Positions 17,195 to 26,021 of a stretch of DNA of 64,000 nt are shown here, piece by piece; position 1 is the stretch's first letter; the number at the start of each line of letters is the position of its first letter. The DNA is from Dechloromonas agitata is5 (GTDB lineage: Bacteria; Pseudomonadota; Gammaproteobacteria; Burkholderiales; Rhodocyclaceae). The stretch lies in assembly GCF_000519045.1 (NCBI RefSeq), contig NZ_KI912532.1, positions 1,984,001 through 2,048,000 of the forward strand, in the 5' to 3' direction. Under the pieces are notes generated by a model, which saw nothing but the letters and a program-made list of their open reading frames with translations, searched no databases and had not been told where the DNA came from. The position numbers and the translations under genes were made by a program.

Positions 17195-18043
17195 TCAAGC
17201 CGCCCTCACCAAGCGCTGCAGTCGTATGTCCACGGTCATCGTCAGCGCAGTCAGCGCGGCGGCGCGGGCCCGGCCTTCCGGGGTGGCGCGGTAGAGGTGG
17301 GGGGTCATGGCCAGCAGGTCGGCGATTTCAGCCTGGCTGTTGAGGCTGAGCGGGAAGCGGACGGTTTCCGGGGCGAGGTCGGTGAAGCCGGGGGGCGGCG
17401 CCATAGGTGCTGGGCGGGCGGGCTTCAGGCTGGGGTAGATGATCTCGCGCAATTCGCGCAGGTGATCCGGCCCGGCGTCGGCCATCAGGAGCTGGCCGCC
17501 CGGTTTCAGGGCGCGGGCGAATTCGGCGTACACCGGAAAGCCGAACAGGCACAGGATGCGGTCGAGGCTGGCGTCGAGCACCGGCAACCGGGCGTTGGTG
17601 CCGACCACCCAGTTCGGGCGCTTGTCCTGCTTGGCGGCGGCGAGAACAGCCCATTTGGAGATGTCGAGGCCGAGCACGGCCAGCGCGATGCCCCGGCTTT
17701 CCGCTGCGGCGGCCAGTTGGCGCAGGTAGTAGCCTTCACCGCTGCCGGCGTCGAGACAGGCGGCCGGGCTGCCGGCCGGCAGGTCGGCCAGAGCGGGGCG
17801 GGCGACGGCTTCGGCGATCGGGCGGTAGTGCCCGGCATTGAGGAAGCGCCGGCGGGCGGCGACCATCTCCTTGCTGTCGCCGGGGTCGAGCGAGCGCTTG
17901 TGCTGTACCGGCAGCAAGTGCGTGTGGCCCTGGCTGGCGATGTCGAAGCTGTGGCCGGCGGGGCATTTCCAGGCGGCGCCCTGGCGGTTGAGCGGGGCGC
18001 CGTCAAGCGGGCAGGCGAGGGCGGTGAAGGGCTGGATGGACAT
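17195..18043 (-). CDS. rlmA: 23S rRNA (guanine-N1)-methyltransferase, RlmA-like
   Basis: The 282-residue protein starts with the RlmA zinc finger (ACPLDGAPLNRQGAAWKCPAGHSFDIASQGHTHLL pattern: two Cys, then Cys and His) and the conserved LLPVQHKRSLDPGDSKEMVAARRRFL segment. The SAM domain follows (CLDAGSGEGYYLRQLA, LGLDISKWAVLAAAK, ILCLFGFPVYAEFARALKPGG). RlmA methylates G745 of 23S rRNA. The ATG at 18043 places the zinc finger at the N-terminus; the upstream extension is not conserved-looking. It diverges from pqqE. Confidence 0.88.
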   Translation of the reverse strand: MSIQPFTALACPLDGAPLNRQGAAWKCPAGHSFDIASQGHTHLLPVQHKRSLDPGDSKEMVAARRRFLNAGHYRPIAEAVARPALADLPAGSPAACLDAGSGEGYYLRQLAAAAESRGIALAVLGLDISKWAVLAAAKQDKRPNWVVGTNARLPVLDASLDRILCLFGFPVYAEFARALKPGGQLLMADAGPDHLRELREIIYPSLKPARPAPMAPPPGFTDLAPETVRFPLSLNSQAEIADLLAMTPHLYRATPEGRARAAALTALTMTVDIRLQRLVRAA

Positions 18044-18225
18044 GCGGCGGGGGCGAAGGCGAAAGCCGGATTTTCGCCGCTTTCCGGGGCCTTGTGTGCA
18101 GCCGGGCGCCGTTGGCGAGGTAGCCTCCTGAAAATCGCTAGCCCCGGTTCCCGATTCCATGGTCGCCCGCCCGCAGCCGGGGGGCAACAATCGGTCATCA
18201 CATCGCTTACGTCGAAAGGTTGGCC

Positions 18226-19371
18226 ATGCCCAAGGAAGATCGCGGATTGAGCCTGGACGGCCAGGGGATTCCTCTCTGGTTGTCGCTGGAGCTGACTTAC
18301 CGTTGCCCGCTGAAGTGCTCGTGGTGCAATAACCCGCTCGATTTCGAGGATTACGGCAGCCAGGAGCTGAGCACCGCCGAGTGGAAGAAGGTACTCGACG
18401 ATGCCCGCCGGCTTGGCGCGCTGCAGCTTGGGTTCACCGGCGGCGAGCCGATGCTGCGCGACGATCTGGAGGAGCTGGTCGGCCACGCCGACCGCATCGG
18501 CTTCTACACCAACCTGATCACCTCCGGCATCGGCCTGACCGAGGAACGCCTGCTGGCCCTCAAGGCGGCCGGCCTCAAGCATATCCAGCTGTCGGTGCAG
18601 GCTTCGCGGGCCGAGCTGACCGACGCGCTGGTCGGCGCCCGGGCCCATGCCGGCAAGATGGAAGCGGCGCGGCTGATCAAGAAGCACGGTTTCCCGATGG
18701 TGCTCAACGTGCCGGTCTTCAAGCAGAACATCGGCGAGATCGATGCGATGATCGCCTGGGCGGCCGGGATGGGCATCGAGTACATCGAATTCGCCAACAT
18801 CCAGTACTACAACTGGGCGCTGATGAACCGCGACGAGCTGATGCCGACGCTGGCCCAGGTCCGCGAGGCGGAAGCCGTGGTGAACCGCTGGCGCGAGAAG
18901 CTGGGCAACACGATGACCATCTATTTCGTCATCCCCGATTACTACGAAGGCCGCCCCAAGGCCTGCATGAACGGCTGGGGCGCCATCCACCTGACCGTGG
19001 CGCCGGACGGCGTGGCCATGCCCTGCCAGGAGGCACGGGTGATTCCTGGCCTGCAGTTCGATTCGGTACGCGAAAAGCCGCTGGACTGGATCTGGCACGA
19101 GTCGTCGCTCTTCCGCAAATACCGCGGCCTGGACTGGCTGCCCGAGCCCTGCAGTTCGTGTTCGGAAAAGGAAAAGGACTTCGGCGGCTGCCGCTGCCAG
19201 GCCTTCCTGCTCACCGGTGACGCCAGCAACACCGACCCGGCCTGCAGCCGTTCGCCGCACCACGGCGTGGTCCAGCAGGCGGTGGCCGTGCGCGAGCAGA
19301 CAATGCGCTTCCAGAAACCGTTGATCAAGCGCTCGGCGCAGGCGGTGTGCACCGATTTCATGGCGGGCTGA
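18226..19371 (+). CDS. pqqE: PqqE, PqqA peptide cyclase (radical SAM)
   Basis: The 381-residue enzyme cross-links Glu and Tyr of PqqA in the first committed step of PQQ synthesis. It has the radical-SAM cluster motif CPLKCSWC (Cys27, 31, 34), GFTGGEPML, and a C-terminal SPASM region with the Cys series MPCQEA, EPCSSCSEKEKDFGGCRCQ. GAAAGG precedes the ATG at 18226; a TTG six bases earlier is less likely. It is separated by 4 kb from the other pqq genes and heads an operon with four overlapping accessory genes. Confidence 0.96.
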   Translation: MPKEDRGLSLDGQGIPLWLSLELTYRCPLKCSWCNNPLDFEDYGSQELSTAEWKKVLDDARRLGALQLGFTGGEPMLRDDLEELVGHADRIGFYTNLITSGIGLTEERLLALKAAGLKHIQLSVQASRAELTDALVGARAHAGKMEAARLIKKHGFPMVLNVPVFKQNIGEIDAMIAWAAGMGIEYIEFANIQYYNWALMNRDELMPTLAQVREAEAVVNRWREKLGNTMTIYFVIPDYYEGRPKACMNGWGAIHLTVAPDGVAMPCQEARVIPGLQFDSVREKPLDWIWHESSLFRKYRGLDWLPEPCSSCSEKEKDFGGCRCQAFLLTGDASNTDPACSRSPHHGVVQQAVAVREQTMRFQKPLIKRSAQAVCTDFMAG

Positions 19372-19374
19372 GCC

Positions 19375-19470
19375 ATGCGCCATCCCTTCGATTCCGCCCT
19401 CGCCACCATCGCCCTCGGCCTGCTGCTGACGCTGGCCCTCAATGCCGCGCTGCGCGTCTGGATGGGCTGA
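19375..19470 (+). CDS. Small 31-residue single-pass membrane protein
   Basis: An ATG three bases after the pqqE stop opens a 31-codon frame with one hydrophobic helix (LATIALGLLLTLALNAALRV) flanked by polar ends. It ends two bases before the next ATG, so it is perfectly packed between two real genes, which argues that it is translated. I know no family for it; it may be a partner of the adjacent membrane protein. Confidence 0.55.
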   Translation: MRHPFDSALATIALGLLLTLALNAALRVWMG

Positions 19471-19472
19471 AC

Positions 19473-19982
19473 ATGGACGGCGCCACCTTCGACCTGCTGG
19501 CCCGCTGGCTGCACTTCCTGGCCGGCATCATCTGGGTCGGCCACAACTACTCCAGCGTCGTCCAGCGTCCGACCTGGCAGCCGCTGAACGCTGCCGACCT
19601 GCGCGACCCCGACAGCCCGCGCCTGCGTGCCGTCATCAACCGCGAACACGGCACCTTCCGCTGGGCCGCCGTGGTGGCCTGGGCGGCGGGCATCGCCATG
19701 CTCGCCCAGCGCGGCTGGTTGCTGCCCGCCTTCACGCTGCAAGGCACGCTGGCGCCGCTCGGCCTGGGCGCCTGGATCGGCACGCTGATGCTGGCCAACC
19801 TGTGGCTGGTGCTCTGGCCGCACCAGAAGAAGGTGCTCGGCCTGGTGCCGGCCAGCATCGAGGAGCGGCTGCGCTGTTCGCGCATCACCCACCTCTCGTC
19901 GCGCACCAACACCATGCTGTCGGTGCCGCTGCTGTTCTTCATGGCGGCCGGCAGCCACGGCGGGCACCTGTTCGGCGCATGA
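19473..19982 (+). CDS. PuuD-like (urate hydroxylase membrane domain) protein
   Basis: This 169-residue membrane protein has about four hydrophobic segments. The first, WLHFLAGIIWVGHNYSSVVQ, matches the start of the PuuD-type urate oxidase membrane domain, and HGTFRWAAVVAWAAGIAML and LRCSRITHLSSRTNTMLSVPLLFFMAAGSH follow the same family. The cytochrome c domain of full PuuD is absent. In this PQQ-linked operon it might accept or route electrons in the membrane, but this is inference. It overlaps the next gene by four bases. Confidence 0.75.
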   Translation: MDGATFDLLARWLHFLAGIIWVGHNYSSVVQRPTWQPLNAADLRDPDSPRLRAVINREHGTFRWAAVVAWAAGIAMLAQRGWLLPAFTLQGTLAPLGLGAWIGTLMLANLWLVLWPHQKKVLGLVPASIEERLRCSRITHLSSRTNTMLSVPLLFFMAAGSHGGHLFGA

Positions 19983-21037
19983 CCGCCTGGAATTTCGCGG
20001 CCGGCCCGGCCCGCCTGCCCGATGCCGTGCTGGCCCGGGCCGAGCGCAGCCTGTTCGCCCGTGATGCCGGCGGCGCCTGCCTCAACGAGCAACCCTTCTC
20101 CGGCGCCGCCTTTCGTGCCTTGCGCGCCCACGCCACCCGGCAACTGGCCGCGCTGATCAACCTGCCGGACGATTACCGCATCCTCTTCCTGGCCGGCGGC
20201 GCCATGCAGCAATTCTCGCTGCTGCCGCTCAACCTGGCGGCCCCCGGGCAGCGGGTCGGCTATGTCGACACCGGCTACTGGTCGGCGCGGGCGGCGAGCG
20301 AGGCAGCGCTGCATCGGCCGGTGCTGACATTGCCGCCCCCCGGCGAGGCGGGCCTCGCCGTGCCGGACGATCTCGCCTATTGCCACCTGACCACCAACGA
20401 AACGGCCGACGGCCTGGCCTGGCCGGAACTGCCGGCAGCGCCCGCCGGCGTGCCGCTGGTCGCCGATGCGACGGCCGATTTCCTGTGCCGGCCGCTGGAC
20501 ATGGGCCGTTTCGGCCTGCTCTACGCCAGCGCCCAGAAGAACATCGGCGTCGCCGGGCTGGCCGTGGTCATTGCCCGCGAAGACCTGCTGGCGCGCTCCC
20601 CGGCCAGCCTGCCGGGCATCTGGTCTTACGCCCGGCAGGCCGAGGCGGAGAGTGGCGTCAACACGCCGCCCATCCTCGCCCTGCAACTGGCCGCCCTGGT
20701 TTTCGACTGGGTGGCCGGGCAGGGCGGCCTGCCGGCCATGGCTGCCGCCAACCGGCGCAAGGCGGCCTTGCTCTATGGCGCGATCGATGCCAGCGGCGGC
20801 TTCTACCGCTGCCCGGCCGATTCCGCCTGGCGCTCGCCGGTGACGGTGTGCTGGCAATTGCCGGATGCGGCGCTGACCGGGCGCTTCATCAGCGAAGCCG
20901 CCGCCGCCGGCCTGCACCACCTGGCCGGCCACCCGCGCCGCGGCGGCATCCGTGCCAGCCTGTACAACGCCATGCCGGAAGCTGGCGCTGCCGCGCTGGC
21001 CAGCTTCATGGCCGATTTTGCCCGGCGCTGCGTGTGA
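19979..21037 (+). CDS. SerC-like class V aminotransferase, altered active site
   Basis: This 352-residue protein aligns end to end with phosphoserine aminotransferase (N-terminal NFAAGPARLPDAVL, PLP lysine 187 in SAQKNIG, C-terminal GGIRASLYNAMPEAG). However, the canonical SHRG motif, whose His-Arg pair binds the substrate phosphate and carboxylate, is replaced by PFSG (Phe40-Ser41), and GGGRGQF is GGAMQQF. The fold and PLP chemistry are kept, while the phosphoserine pocket appears changed. It lies in the pqqE operon (ATGA overlap before, GTGA overlap after). It may be a specialised paralogue with another substrate, or a true SerC with unusual residues. Confidence 0.8.
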   Translation: MTAWNFAAGPARLPDAVLARAERSLFARDAGGACLNEQPFSGAAFRALRAHATRQLAALINLPDDYRILFLAGGAMQQFSLLPLNLAAPGQRVGYVDTGYWSARAASEAALHRPVLTLPPPGEAGLAVPDDLAYCHLTTNETADGLAWPELPAAPAGVPLVADATADFLCRPLDMGRFGLLYASAQKNIGVAGLAVVIAREDLLARSPASLPGIWSYARQAEAESGVNTPPILALQLAALVFDWVAGQGGLPAMAAANRRKAALLYGAIDASGGFYRCPADSAWRSPVTVCWQLPDAALTGRFISEAAAAGLHHLAGHPRRGGIRASLYNAMPEAGAAALASFMADFARRCV

Positions 21038-21720
21038 AGCCCGCTTTCTGGTGGTTGGCCCGCCCCGGCCTGGCCGGCGGCATCGACAAGAGCGGCGAAC
21101 GGGCAGGCGAACTGCTCGGCCTGGGCTTTGGCAGCGTCGAGTTCGGCTCGGTGCTGGCCGACGACCTGCCGCCCCTGCTCAGCCGACTGGCCGGACAGCG
21201 CCCGGCGATTGCCGCAACCGCCATCGGCATCGGGCTGGGCCTGCCGCCTGATTTGCCGCCAGCCGCGCTGGGCAGCGAATGGCGGCGCGGTTTGGGCTGC
21301 CTGGCCGAATTTGGGGGCGTTGCCGACTATCTCAGTCTCAACCTGAGCGCCGCCGCCAACCGCCGTTTTCTGACCCCGTCGCTGCAAGGCGCGCTGGACG
21401 ATGCGCTGGCCGAACTGGCGGCGTGCCGGCACGCCTTGCCTATGCCGCTGGCGGTCAAGCTGCCGGCGCACGATGCGGCCCGCCTCTGGCCGGCCCTGGC
21501 CGCGGCCGGTGTCGACCAGTTGACCGTGGTCCTGCCCGATAACGTGGGCCTGGCGGCGCTATCGGCAGTCGGCGCTGGCGGCCTGCGCCTCGTCGCCGTT
21601 GGCGGCATCGGCAGCGCGGCCGATGTGCAGGCGGCGCGCGCTGCCGGGGCCGACGGCATCCAGGTGCATCGACTCTTCCTGAGCCACGGGCCGGCGACGC
21701 CGGCCCTGCTGGCTGCCTAA
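21034..21720 (+). CDS. Dihydroorotate-dehydrogenase-like FMN barrel, short form
   Basis: The 228-residue protein has the first strand GLAGGIDKSGERAGELLGLGFGSVEFGSV, closely like the class 2 dihydroorotate dehydrogenase N-motif, then YLSLNLSAAANR in place of the catalytic loop, LAVKLPAHDA, and a C-terminal LVAVGGIGSAADVQAARAAGADGIQVHR that would bind FMN phosphate. It is about 100 residues shorter than PyrD and lacks the membrane-binding N-terminus and the lid. I therefore do not call it PyrD. Its GTG start overlaps the SerC-like stop; its own stop overlaps the convergent gene. Confidence 0.72.
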   Translation: MKPAFWWLARPGLAGGIDKSGERAGELLGLGFGSVEFGSVLADDLPPLLSRLAGQRPAIAATAIGIGLGLPPDLPPAALGSEWRRGLGCLAEFGGVADYLSLNLSAAANRRFLTPSLQGALDDALAELAACRHALPMPLAVKLPAHDAARLWPALAAAGVDQLTVVLPDNVGLAALSAVGAGGLRLVAVGGIGSAADVQAARAAGADGIQVHRLFLSHGPATPALLAA

Positions 21721-22703
21721 CGGACGGTCAGGTAAACCAGCGTCTGGTTCAGCAGCTGGTAGCCGATTTCGCCGAAAGTGAACGGCCCGACCAGATCGCC
21801 CGTCCGCTTGCCCTCCAGCCCGGAGTGCAGGTAGTTGAGGATGCAGTTGCACGAAAAGGCGATCTCCGGTGTTTGTCCCGGCAGGGCCTGGTGAAAGCTC
21901 GCCACGTAGTCGTCCACCGGCGCCGCGATGCGGTAGTCGAGCCCGGGGAAGACTGGCGCGTAGAGCTCGACCCGGCCGCTCGCCCGGTCGACGGCCTTGA
22001 TGCTGACGTTGACCAGCGCGCCGCAGTAGTCGGCGACCAGCGGCAGGCGCGTGTCGATACCGGCGCTGGCCAGGTATTCGGCGAGGTTGCCCGGTTGGCC
22101 GTCGAGGCTGCAGGCGCCGACCGTGAAACCGCTGGCCGGGAAGACGATAGCCGGGCCGTGGCCGGGATGGAACAGGTTGACGATGTCGATCTGGGCAAAG
22201 CGCTCGGGCGGTAGCGGCACATCCATCACCACGGCGCAGTCGTCGGCAAACTCGCCGGTCGGGCCGAGCACGACGCGCGGCTTGGCCTGGGCGAGATCGT
22301 CGAGATGCACGCCGGCGATCCAGCCGACCAGCGGCTTCAGGTACATCTCCTCGTAATCCGGCGCATGCTGGGCAAATTCGACATGGCAGTCGCTGAAGGC
22401 GGGGATGATCACGATGCTGTAGCCGCTTTCCGGCGCATCGCGGCAGATGCCGGGCAGGGCGGCGCGGTCGCGCAAGCGCAGCCGGGGCGGCTCGGCGAAG
22501 CCAGTGACGGGGGTGACGAAAACCTGGTCGCGGCTGACCTGGCCGCCGTCGCCGGTCATGAAGTAGGGGATCGTGCCGCCGATCCACTGGCCGTGCGGCA
22601 ACTGACGCAGCGCCGCCTCGTCGCCGGCAATGCACAGTACCTGGCCGGCAGCGATCATCTCGGCCGCGAGCGGGAGCGGCATCAGGGTTTGCTGCCGGTT
22701 CAT
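21717..22703 (-). CDS. Conserved hypothetical protein with FIST-like C-terminus
   Basis: I cannot name this 328-residue family with certainty. The C-terminal part (GLDYRIAAPVDDYVASFH, EIAFSCNCILNYLHSGLEGKRTG, GPFTFGEIGYQLLNQT) resembles FIST-type sensory or ligand-binding domains, with Cys residues in SCNC. There is no signal peptide or membrane segment. It follows the 234-residue unknown gene with a 4-bp overlap, forming a two-gene operon that points toward the pqqE operon. Confidence 0.7.
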   Translation of the reverse strand: MNRQQTLMPLPLAAEMIAAGQVLCIAGDEAALRQLPHGQWIGGTIPYFMTGDGGQVSRDQVFVTPVTGFAEPPRLRLRDRAALPGICRDAPESGYSIVIIPAFSDCHVEFAQHAPDYEEMYLKPLVGWIAGVHLDDLAQAKPRVVLGPTGEFADDCAVVMDVPLPPERFAQIDIVNLFHPGHGPAIVFPASGFTVGACSLDGQPGNLAEYLASAGIDTRLPLVADYCGALVNVSIKAVDRASGRVELYAPVFPGLDYRIAAPVDDYVASFHQALPGQTPEIAFSCNCILNYLHSGLEGKRTGDLVGPFTFGEIGYQLLNQTLVYLTVR

Positions 22704-23404
22704 GGCCGCTCCCCGCCGGAGGTGGCGCGCAGGCGCAATTGGGCCAGTTCGCGGGCCAGGCTTTTTTCGTGGCGGATGAAATAGCGCCGCAATTCCTGCA
22801 CCTTCAGGGCGCGTACCTCGGGATCGCCGATCACGGCCCATTGCTCGCGCAGCTTGGTGAGCAGCAGCTTCAGGCCAAGGGCGTGCATGTCGATGCCGAG
22901 ACTGCCGTCGAGCAGGTTTTCCCAAACCGGATCGTCGGCCGCCGGCAGGGTGTTCAGCGCTTCCTGGCGGCTCTCCGGAGGCGCAGCCAGGACGGCCTTG
23001 CCGCTATCCAGGCGGTGCTTGAATTTCCACAGGTCGGCCACCGGCAGGTCGAGCAGGTCGCAAATGGTGCCCAAGCCGACGCCGTCATGCATCAGGCCGG
23101 CAACCCGGCGCGACAGCAGCCGGGTGAAGGGCTGTTCCTCGTCGCCAAGCCAGACGGGCGCCTCGCCATCGGGCGACGGCGTGCCGTGGATCACGCAACG
23201 CAGGCGGCCGAGATTGACATGCCGCCAGCGCCCTTCATCCCCGGGGTTGGGGCTGCTGCGCGCGCCGAACAGCCAGCCGCTGCGCGCCGCCTCCTTGCCG
23301 ATCCAGACGTCGATCTGATCCGGCCCGAGATCGTGGCGGATCTGCGTAACCTGCCAGGGCTGCCGGACTTCCAGTGCCGCAGCGACGAGTTCCTTGGTAT
23401 TCAT
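22700..23404 (-). CDS. Conserved hypothetical protein, 234 aa
   Basis: I do not recognise a family. The protein is soluble, with a beta-rich first third (ending RWRHVNLGRLRCVIHG), then a likely helix-turn-helix-like stretch (RRVAGLMHDGVGLGTICDLLDLPVADLWKFKHRL) and a helical end (LLLTKLREQW to LRRYFIRHEKSLARELAQLRLRA). It could be DNA binding, but this rests on pattern only. GGAGCC precedes the ATG at 23404. It diverges from pqqB across 210 bp and is coupled to the FIST-like gene. Confidence 0.65.
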   Translation of the reverse strand: MNTKELVAAALEVRQPWQVTQIRHDLGPDQIDVWIGKEAARSGWLFGARSSPNPGDEGRWRHVNLGRLRCVIHGTPSPDGEAPVWLGDEEQPFTRLLSRRVAGLMHDGVGLGTICDLLDLPVADLWKFKHRLDSGKAVLAAPPESRQEALNTLPAADDPVWENLLDGSLGIDMHALGLKLLLTKLREQWAVIGDPEVRALKVQELRRYFIRHEKSLARELAQLRLRATSGGERP

Positions 23405-23614
23405 CGGCTCCTTCCTCATCCTGAAAAGAGCAGACAAGCGGCAATCTTCATGCCAACGGCCTATCCCCGAAAAACCGTCGGCCTGGCAGCCGGGGTGTGA
23501 AAAAAGGGGACAGTCGCTGCTGCAGAACAGCACGCATGCGGGCCATGAAAATCATGAGGTGTCTTTGGCGCTTTCCCGCATGCCGGCCCCCAAACCGGCG
23601 TGCAGACTGGGGGC

Positions 23615-24550
23615 ATGAAAATACTCGTTCTCGGTTCTGCCGCCGGTGGCGGCTTCCCGCAGTGGAACTGCAACTGCCGCAATTGCGCCGGTGTGCGCGA
23701 TGGCAGCGTGCGGGCCCTGCCGCGTACCCAGTCCTCGATCGCGGTCAGCGCCGATGGCGTCGACTGGGTTCTGTTCAACGCCTCGCCCGATATCCTGAGC
23801 CAGATCCGCGCCCAGCCGGCGCTGCAGCCGGGACGGGCCTTGCGCGATACCGGCATCGTCGGCGTCGTGCTGATGGATGCGCAGATCGACCATACCACCG
23901 GCCTCTTCATGCTGCGCGAGGGGCGGCCGCTCGATGTGTGGTGCACGCCGCAGGTGCAGGAAGACCTCACCACCGGCAATCCGATCTTCAACGTGCTGGA
24001 ACACTTCTGCACCGTGAACTGGCAGCCGGTCGACGTCAGCCCCGGCCAGCCTTGCCCGAGTTTCGTCGTGCCACGGACCCCGGGCCTGCGCTTTACGCCG
24101 GTGCCGCTGAGCAGCAAGGCGCCGCCGTATTCGCCGCACCGCGAAAACCCGCATCCGGGCGACAACCTGGGCATGCTGATCGAGGACGTGGCGACCGGCT
24201 ACCGGGTTTTCTACGCGCCGGGTTTCGGCGCCATGGAGCCGCATCTCGAAACCTTCCTGGCCGATTCCGACTGCGTGATGCTGGATGGCACGTTCTGGAC
24301 CGATACCGAAATGATCGACCTCGGCATCGCCCCCAAGACGGCGCGCTCCATCGGCCACCTGCCGCAATCCGGGCCGGGCGGCATGATCGAATTGCTGGCT
24401 GGCTACCCCAGGCCGCGCAAGATCCTCATCCACATCAACAACACCAATCCGATCCTCGACGAGGACTCGCCGCAACGTGCCGAACTGGGCGCCGCCGGCA
24501 TCGAACTGGCCTGGGACGGCATGGTGATCACCAACGGAGACAAGCAATGA
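23615..24550 (+). CDS. pqqB: PqqB, PQQ biosynthesis metallo-hydroxylase
   Basis: The 311-residue protein is an MBL-fold PqqB: N-terminal [19 protein letters not shown], the NxSPDI segment ([11 protein letters not shown]), QIDHTTG, and [16 protein letters not shown]. PqqB hydroxylates the PqqA-derived Glu-Tyr intermediate. I use the ATG at 23615, right at the conserved N-terminus, instead of the GTG at 23600. It overlaps pqqC by four bases. Confidence 0.96.
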   Translation: MKILVLGSAAGGGFPQWNCNCRNCAGVRDGSVRALPRTQSSIAVSADGVDWVLFNASPDILSQIRAQPALQPGRALRDTGIVGVVLMDAQIDHTTGLFMLREGRPLDVWCTPQVQEDLTTGNPIFNVLEHFCTVNWQPVDVSPGQPCPSFVVPRTPGLRFTPVPLSSKAPPYSPHRENPHPGDNLGMLIEDVATGYRVFYAPGFGAMEPHLETFLADSDCVMLDGTFWTDTEMIDLGIAPKTARSIGHLPQSGPGGMIELLAGYPRPRKILIHINNTNPILDEDSPQRAELGAAGIELAWDGMVITNGDKQ

Positions 24551-25302
24551 ACATGAACGAACTGCCACCGTGGAGCGCCGAAGAGTTCGAATCCCGCCTG
24601 CGGGCGATGGGCACCAGCTACCACATCCACCACCCCTACCAGGTGATGATGAAGGAGGGCAAGGCAACGCGCGCCCAGATCCAGGCCTGGGTCGCCAACC
24701 GCTACTACTACCAGATCAACATCCCGATCAAGGATGCTGCGATCATGGCCAACTGTCCGGAGCGCGAAGTGCGCCGCCACTGGGTGCAGCGCATTCTCGA
24801 TCACGACGGCTTTGCCGGCGAGGCAGGCGGCATCGAGGCCTGGATTCGCCTCGGCGAAGCGGTCGGCCTGAGCCGCGAGGACATCATCGCGCAGCGCCAC
24901 GTGCTGCCCGGCGTGCGCTTTGCCGTCGACGCCTACGTCAATTTCGCCCGCCAGCGCCCCTGGCAGGAGGCTGCCGCCGCCTCGCTGACCGAGCTGTTCG
25001 CACCGACCATCCACCAGTCCCGGCTCGACAACTGGCCGAGCCATTACCCGTGGATCGAAGCGGCCGGCTATGACTACTTCCGCCGCCGCCTGAACGAAGC
25101 GCCGCGCGACGTGGTGCACGGCCTGCGCATCACCCTCGGCCATTTCACGACGCGGGAGCAGCAGGCGCGGGTGATCGACATCCTGCAGATGAAGCTCGAC
25201 ATCCTGTGGAGCATGCTCGACGCCATGCTGCTCGCCCACTGCCCGGTACAGATCGAAGGCTGGGGCGCCTACCGGCCGATGGCGCCGGTCTATCCGCGCT
25301 GA
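24547..25302 (+). CDS. pqqC: PqqC, pyrroloquinoline-quinone synthase
   Basis: The 251-residue enzyme carries out the last ring closure and oxygen-dependent oxidation of PQQ. It shows the heme-oxygenase-like all-helical pattern with [44 protein letters not shown] and DYFRRRL, all typical of PqqC. The start overlaps the pqqB stop (ATGA). Confidence 0.96.
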   Translation: MNMNELPPWSAEEFESRLRAMGTSYHIHHPYQVMMKEGKATRAQIQAWVANRYYYQINIPIKDAAIMANCPEREVRRHWVQRILDHDGFAGEAGGIEAWIRLGEAVGLSREDIIAQRHVLPGVRFAVDAYVNFARQRPWQEAAAASLTELFAPTIHQSRLDNWPSHYPWIEAAGYDYFRRRLNEAPRDVVHGLRITLGHFTTREQQARVIDILQMKLDILWSMLDAMLLAHCPVQIEGWGAYRPMAPVYPR

Positions 25303-25437
25303 ACCCTGGCCCTGGCGCCGGCCTCCAGAAAATCTTGAGGGGCTTTTGGCGAATGCCCGGGCGCCAGCCGGCCAGCGAATAGCCAAGATGACACACAGGT
25401 GCCGCAGGGTGCGGCGCCCTAATCAAGGAGACATACG
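25303..25437 (+). promoter_or_regulatory. Intergenic leader upstream of pqqA
   Basis: This 135-bp gap between pqqC and pqqA probably carries a separate promoter, because PqqA peptide is needed in excess over the enzymes. I see no strong -35/-10 pair and no -24/-12 match. A good ribosome binding site (AAGGAGA, near 25425) precedes the pqqA ATG. Confidence 0.4.
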
Positions 25438-25512
25438 ATGAACTGGCAAACCCCGGCTTACTGCGAAATCCGCCTCGGCTTCGAAGTAACCGCCTACGTC
25501 TACGTTCGCTGA
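25438..25512 (+). CDS. pqqA: PqqA, PQQ precursor peptide
   Basis: A 24-codon frame encodes the peptide that is converted into PQQ. It has the core EVTAYVYVR with Glu16 and Tyr20, the two residues joined by PqqE, and the usual W and P near the N-terminus. It lies after pqqC and before pqqD, a changed order compared with the common pqqABCDE. Confidence 0.95.
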   Translation: MNWQTPAYCEIRLGFEVTAYVYVR

Positions 25513-25521
25513 ACGAGCCCC

Positions 25522-25551
25522 GGAGCGGTCGCCGGCAACGGCAGCCGCTCC
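25522..25551 (+). terminator. Attenuator-like hairpin between pqqA and pqqD
   Basis: A 7-bp stem (GGAGCGG with CCGCTCC) lies right after the pqqA stop with no T-run. Such a hairpin would stabilise the pqqA message or cut read-through, giving more PqqA than PqqD. Confidence 0.5.
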
Positions 25552-25563
25552 CTCTGACCGAGC

Positions 25564-25845
25564 ATGGCAACCATGAATCCATCCGACCGCCCGCGCCTCA
25601 GCCCGCACTACCTCTTCCGCTACGAAGCCAGCCAGCAGGCACACATCCTGTTGTACCCGGAGGGCCTCATCAAGCTCAACCCGGCCGCGGCCGAAATTCT
25701 GCAGCGCTGCGACGGCGAGCGGACAACCGACGACATCATCGCCGACCTAGACGCCGCCTTCCCCGGCAATCGCACGGCCATCGCCCAGGACACCCGCGCC
25801 TTCCTCGCCGCCGCCTGCGACAAGGGCTGGTTGCGCGTCACCTGA
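25564..25845 (+). CDS. pqqD: PqqD, PqqA peptide chaperone
   Basis: This 93-residue protein binds PqqA and presents it to PqqE. It has RPRLSPHYLFRYEASQQAHILLYPEGLIKLN and ILQRCDGERTTDDIIADL, the conserved PqqD segments. It follows pqqA by 51 bp. It is not fused to PqqC or PqqE. Confidence 0.95.
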   Translation: MATMNPSDRPRLSPHYLFRYEASQQAHILLYPEGLIKLNPAAAEILQRCDGERTTDDIIADLDAAFPGNRTAIAQDTRAFLAAACDKGWLRVT

Positions 25846-26021
25846 CGGCGCTCGCCGCCGACCCCCTCCCGGTTTTACCCGGCCGGATTATTACTTTCGA
25901 CATATTTCATTTGGCTGGCGAAGGGAGCAGAATCGAAAGCGTCTATTACTTTGGTTTGGGTTGGCTCGCTCCGAATGGTCCGGCCCAGGCGCTTTTGATC
26001 GGGTTGTCCACAGGTAACAAA

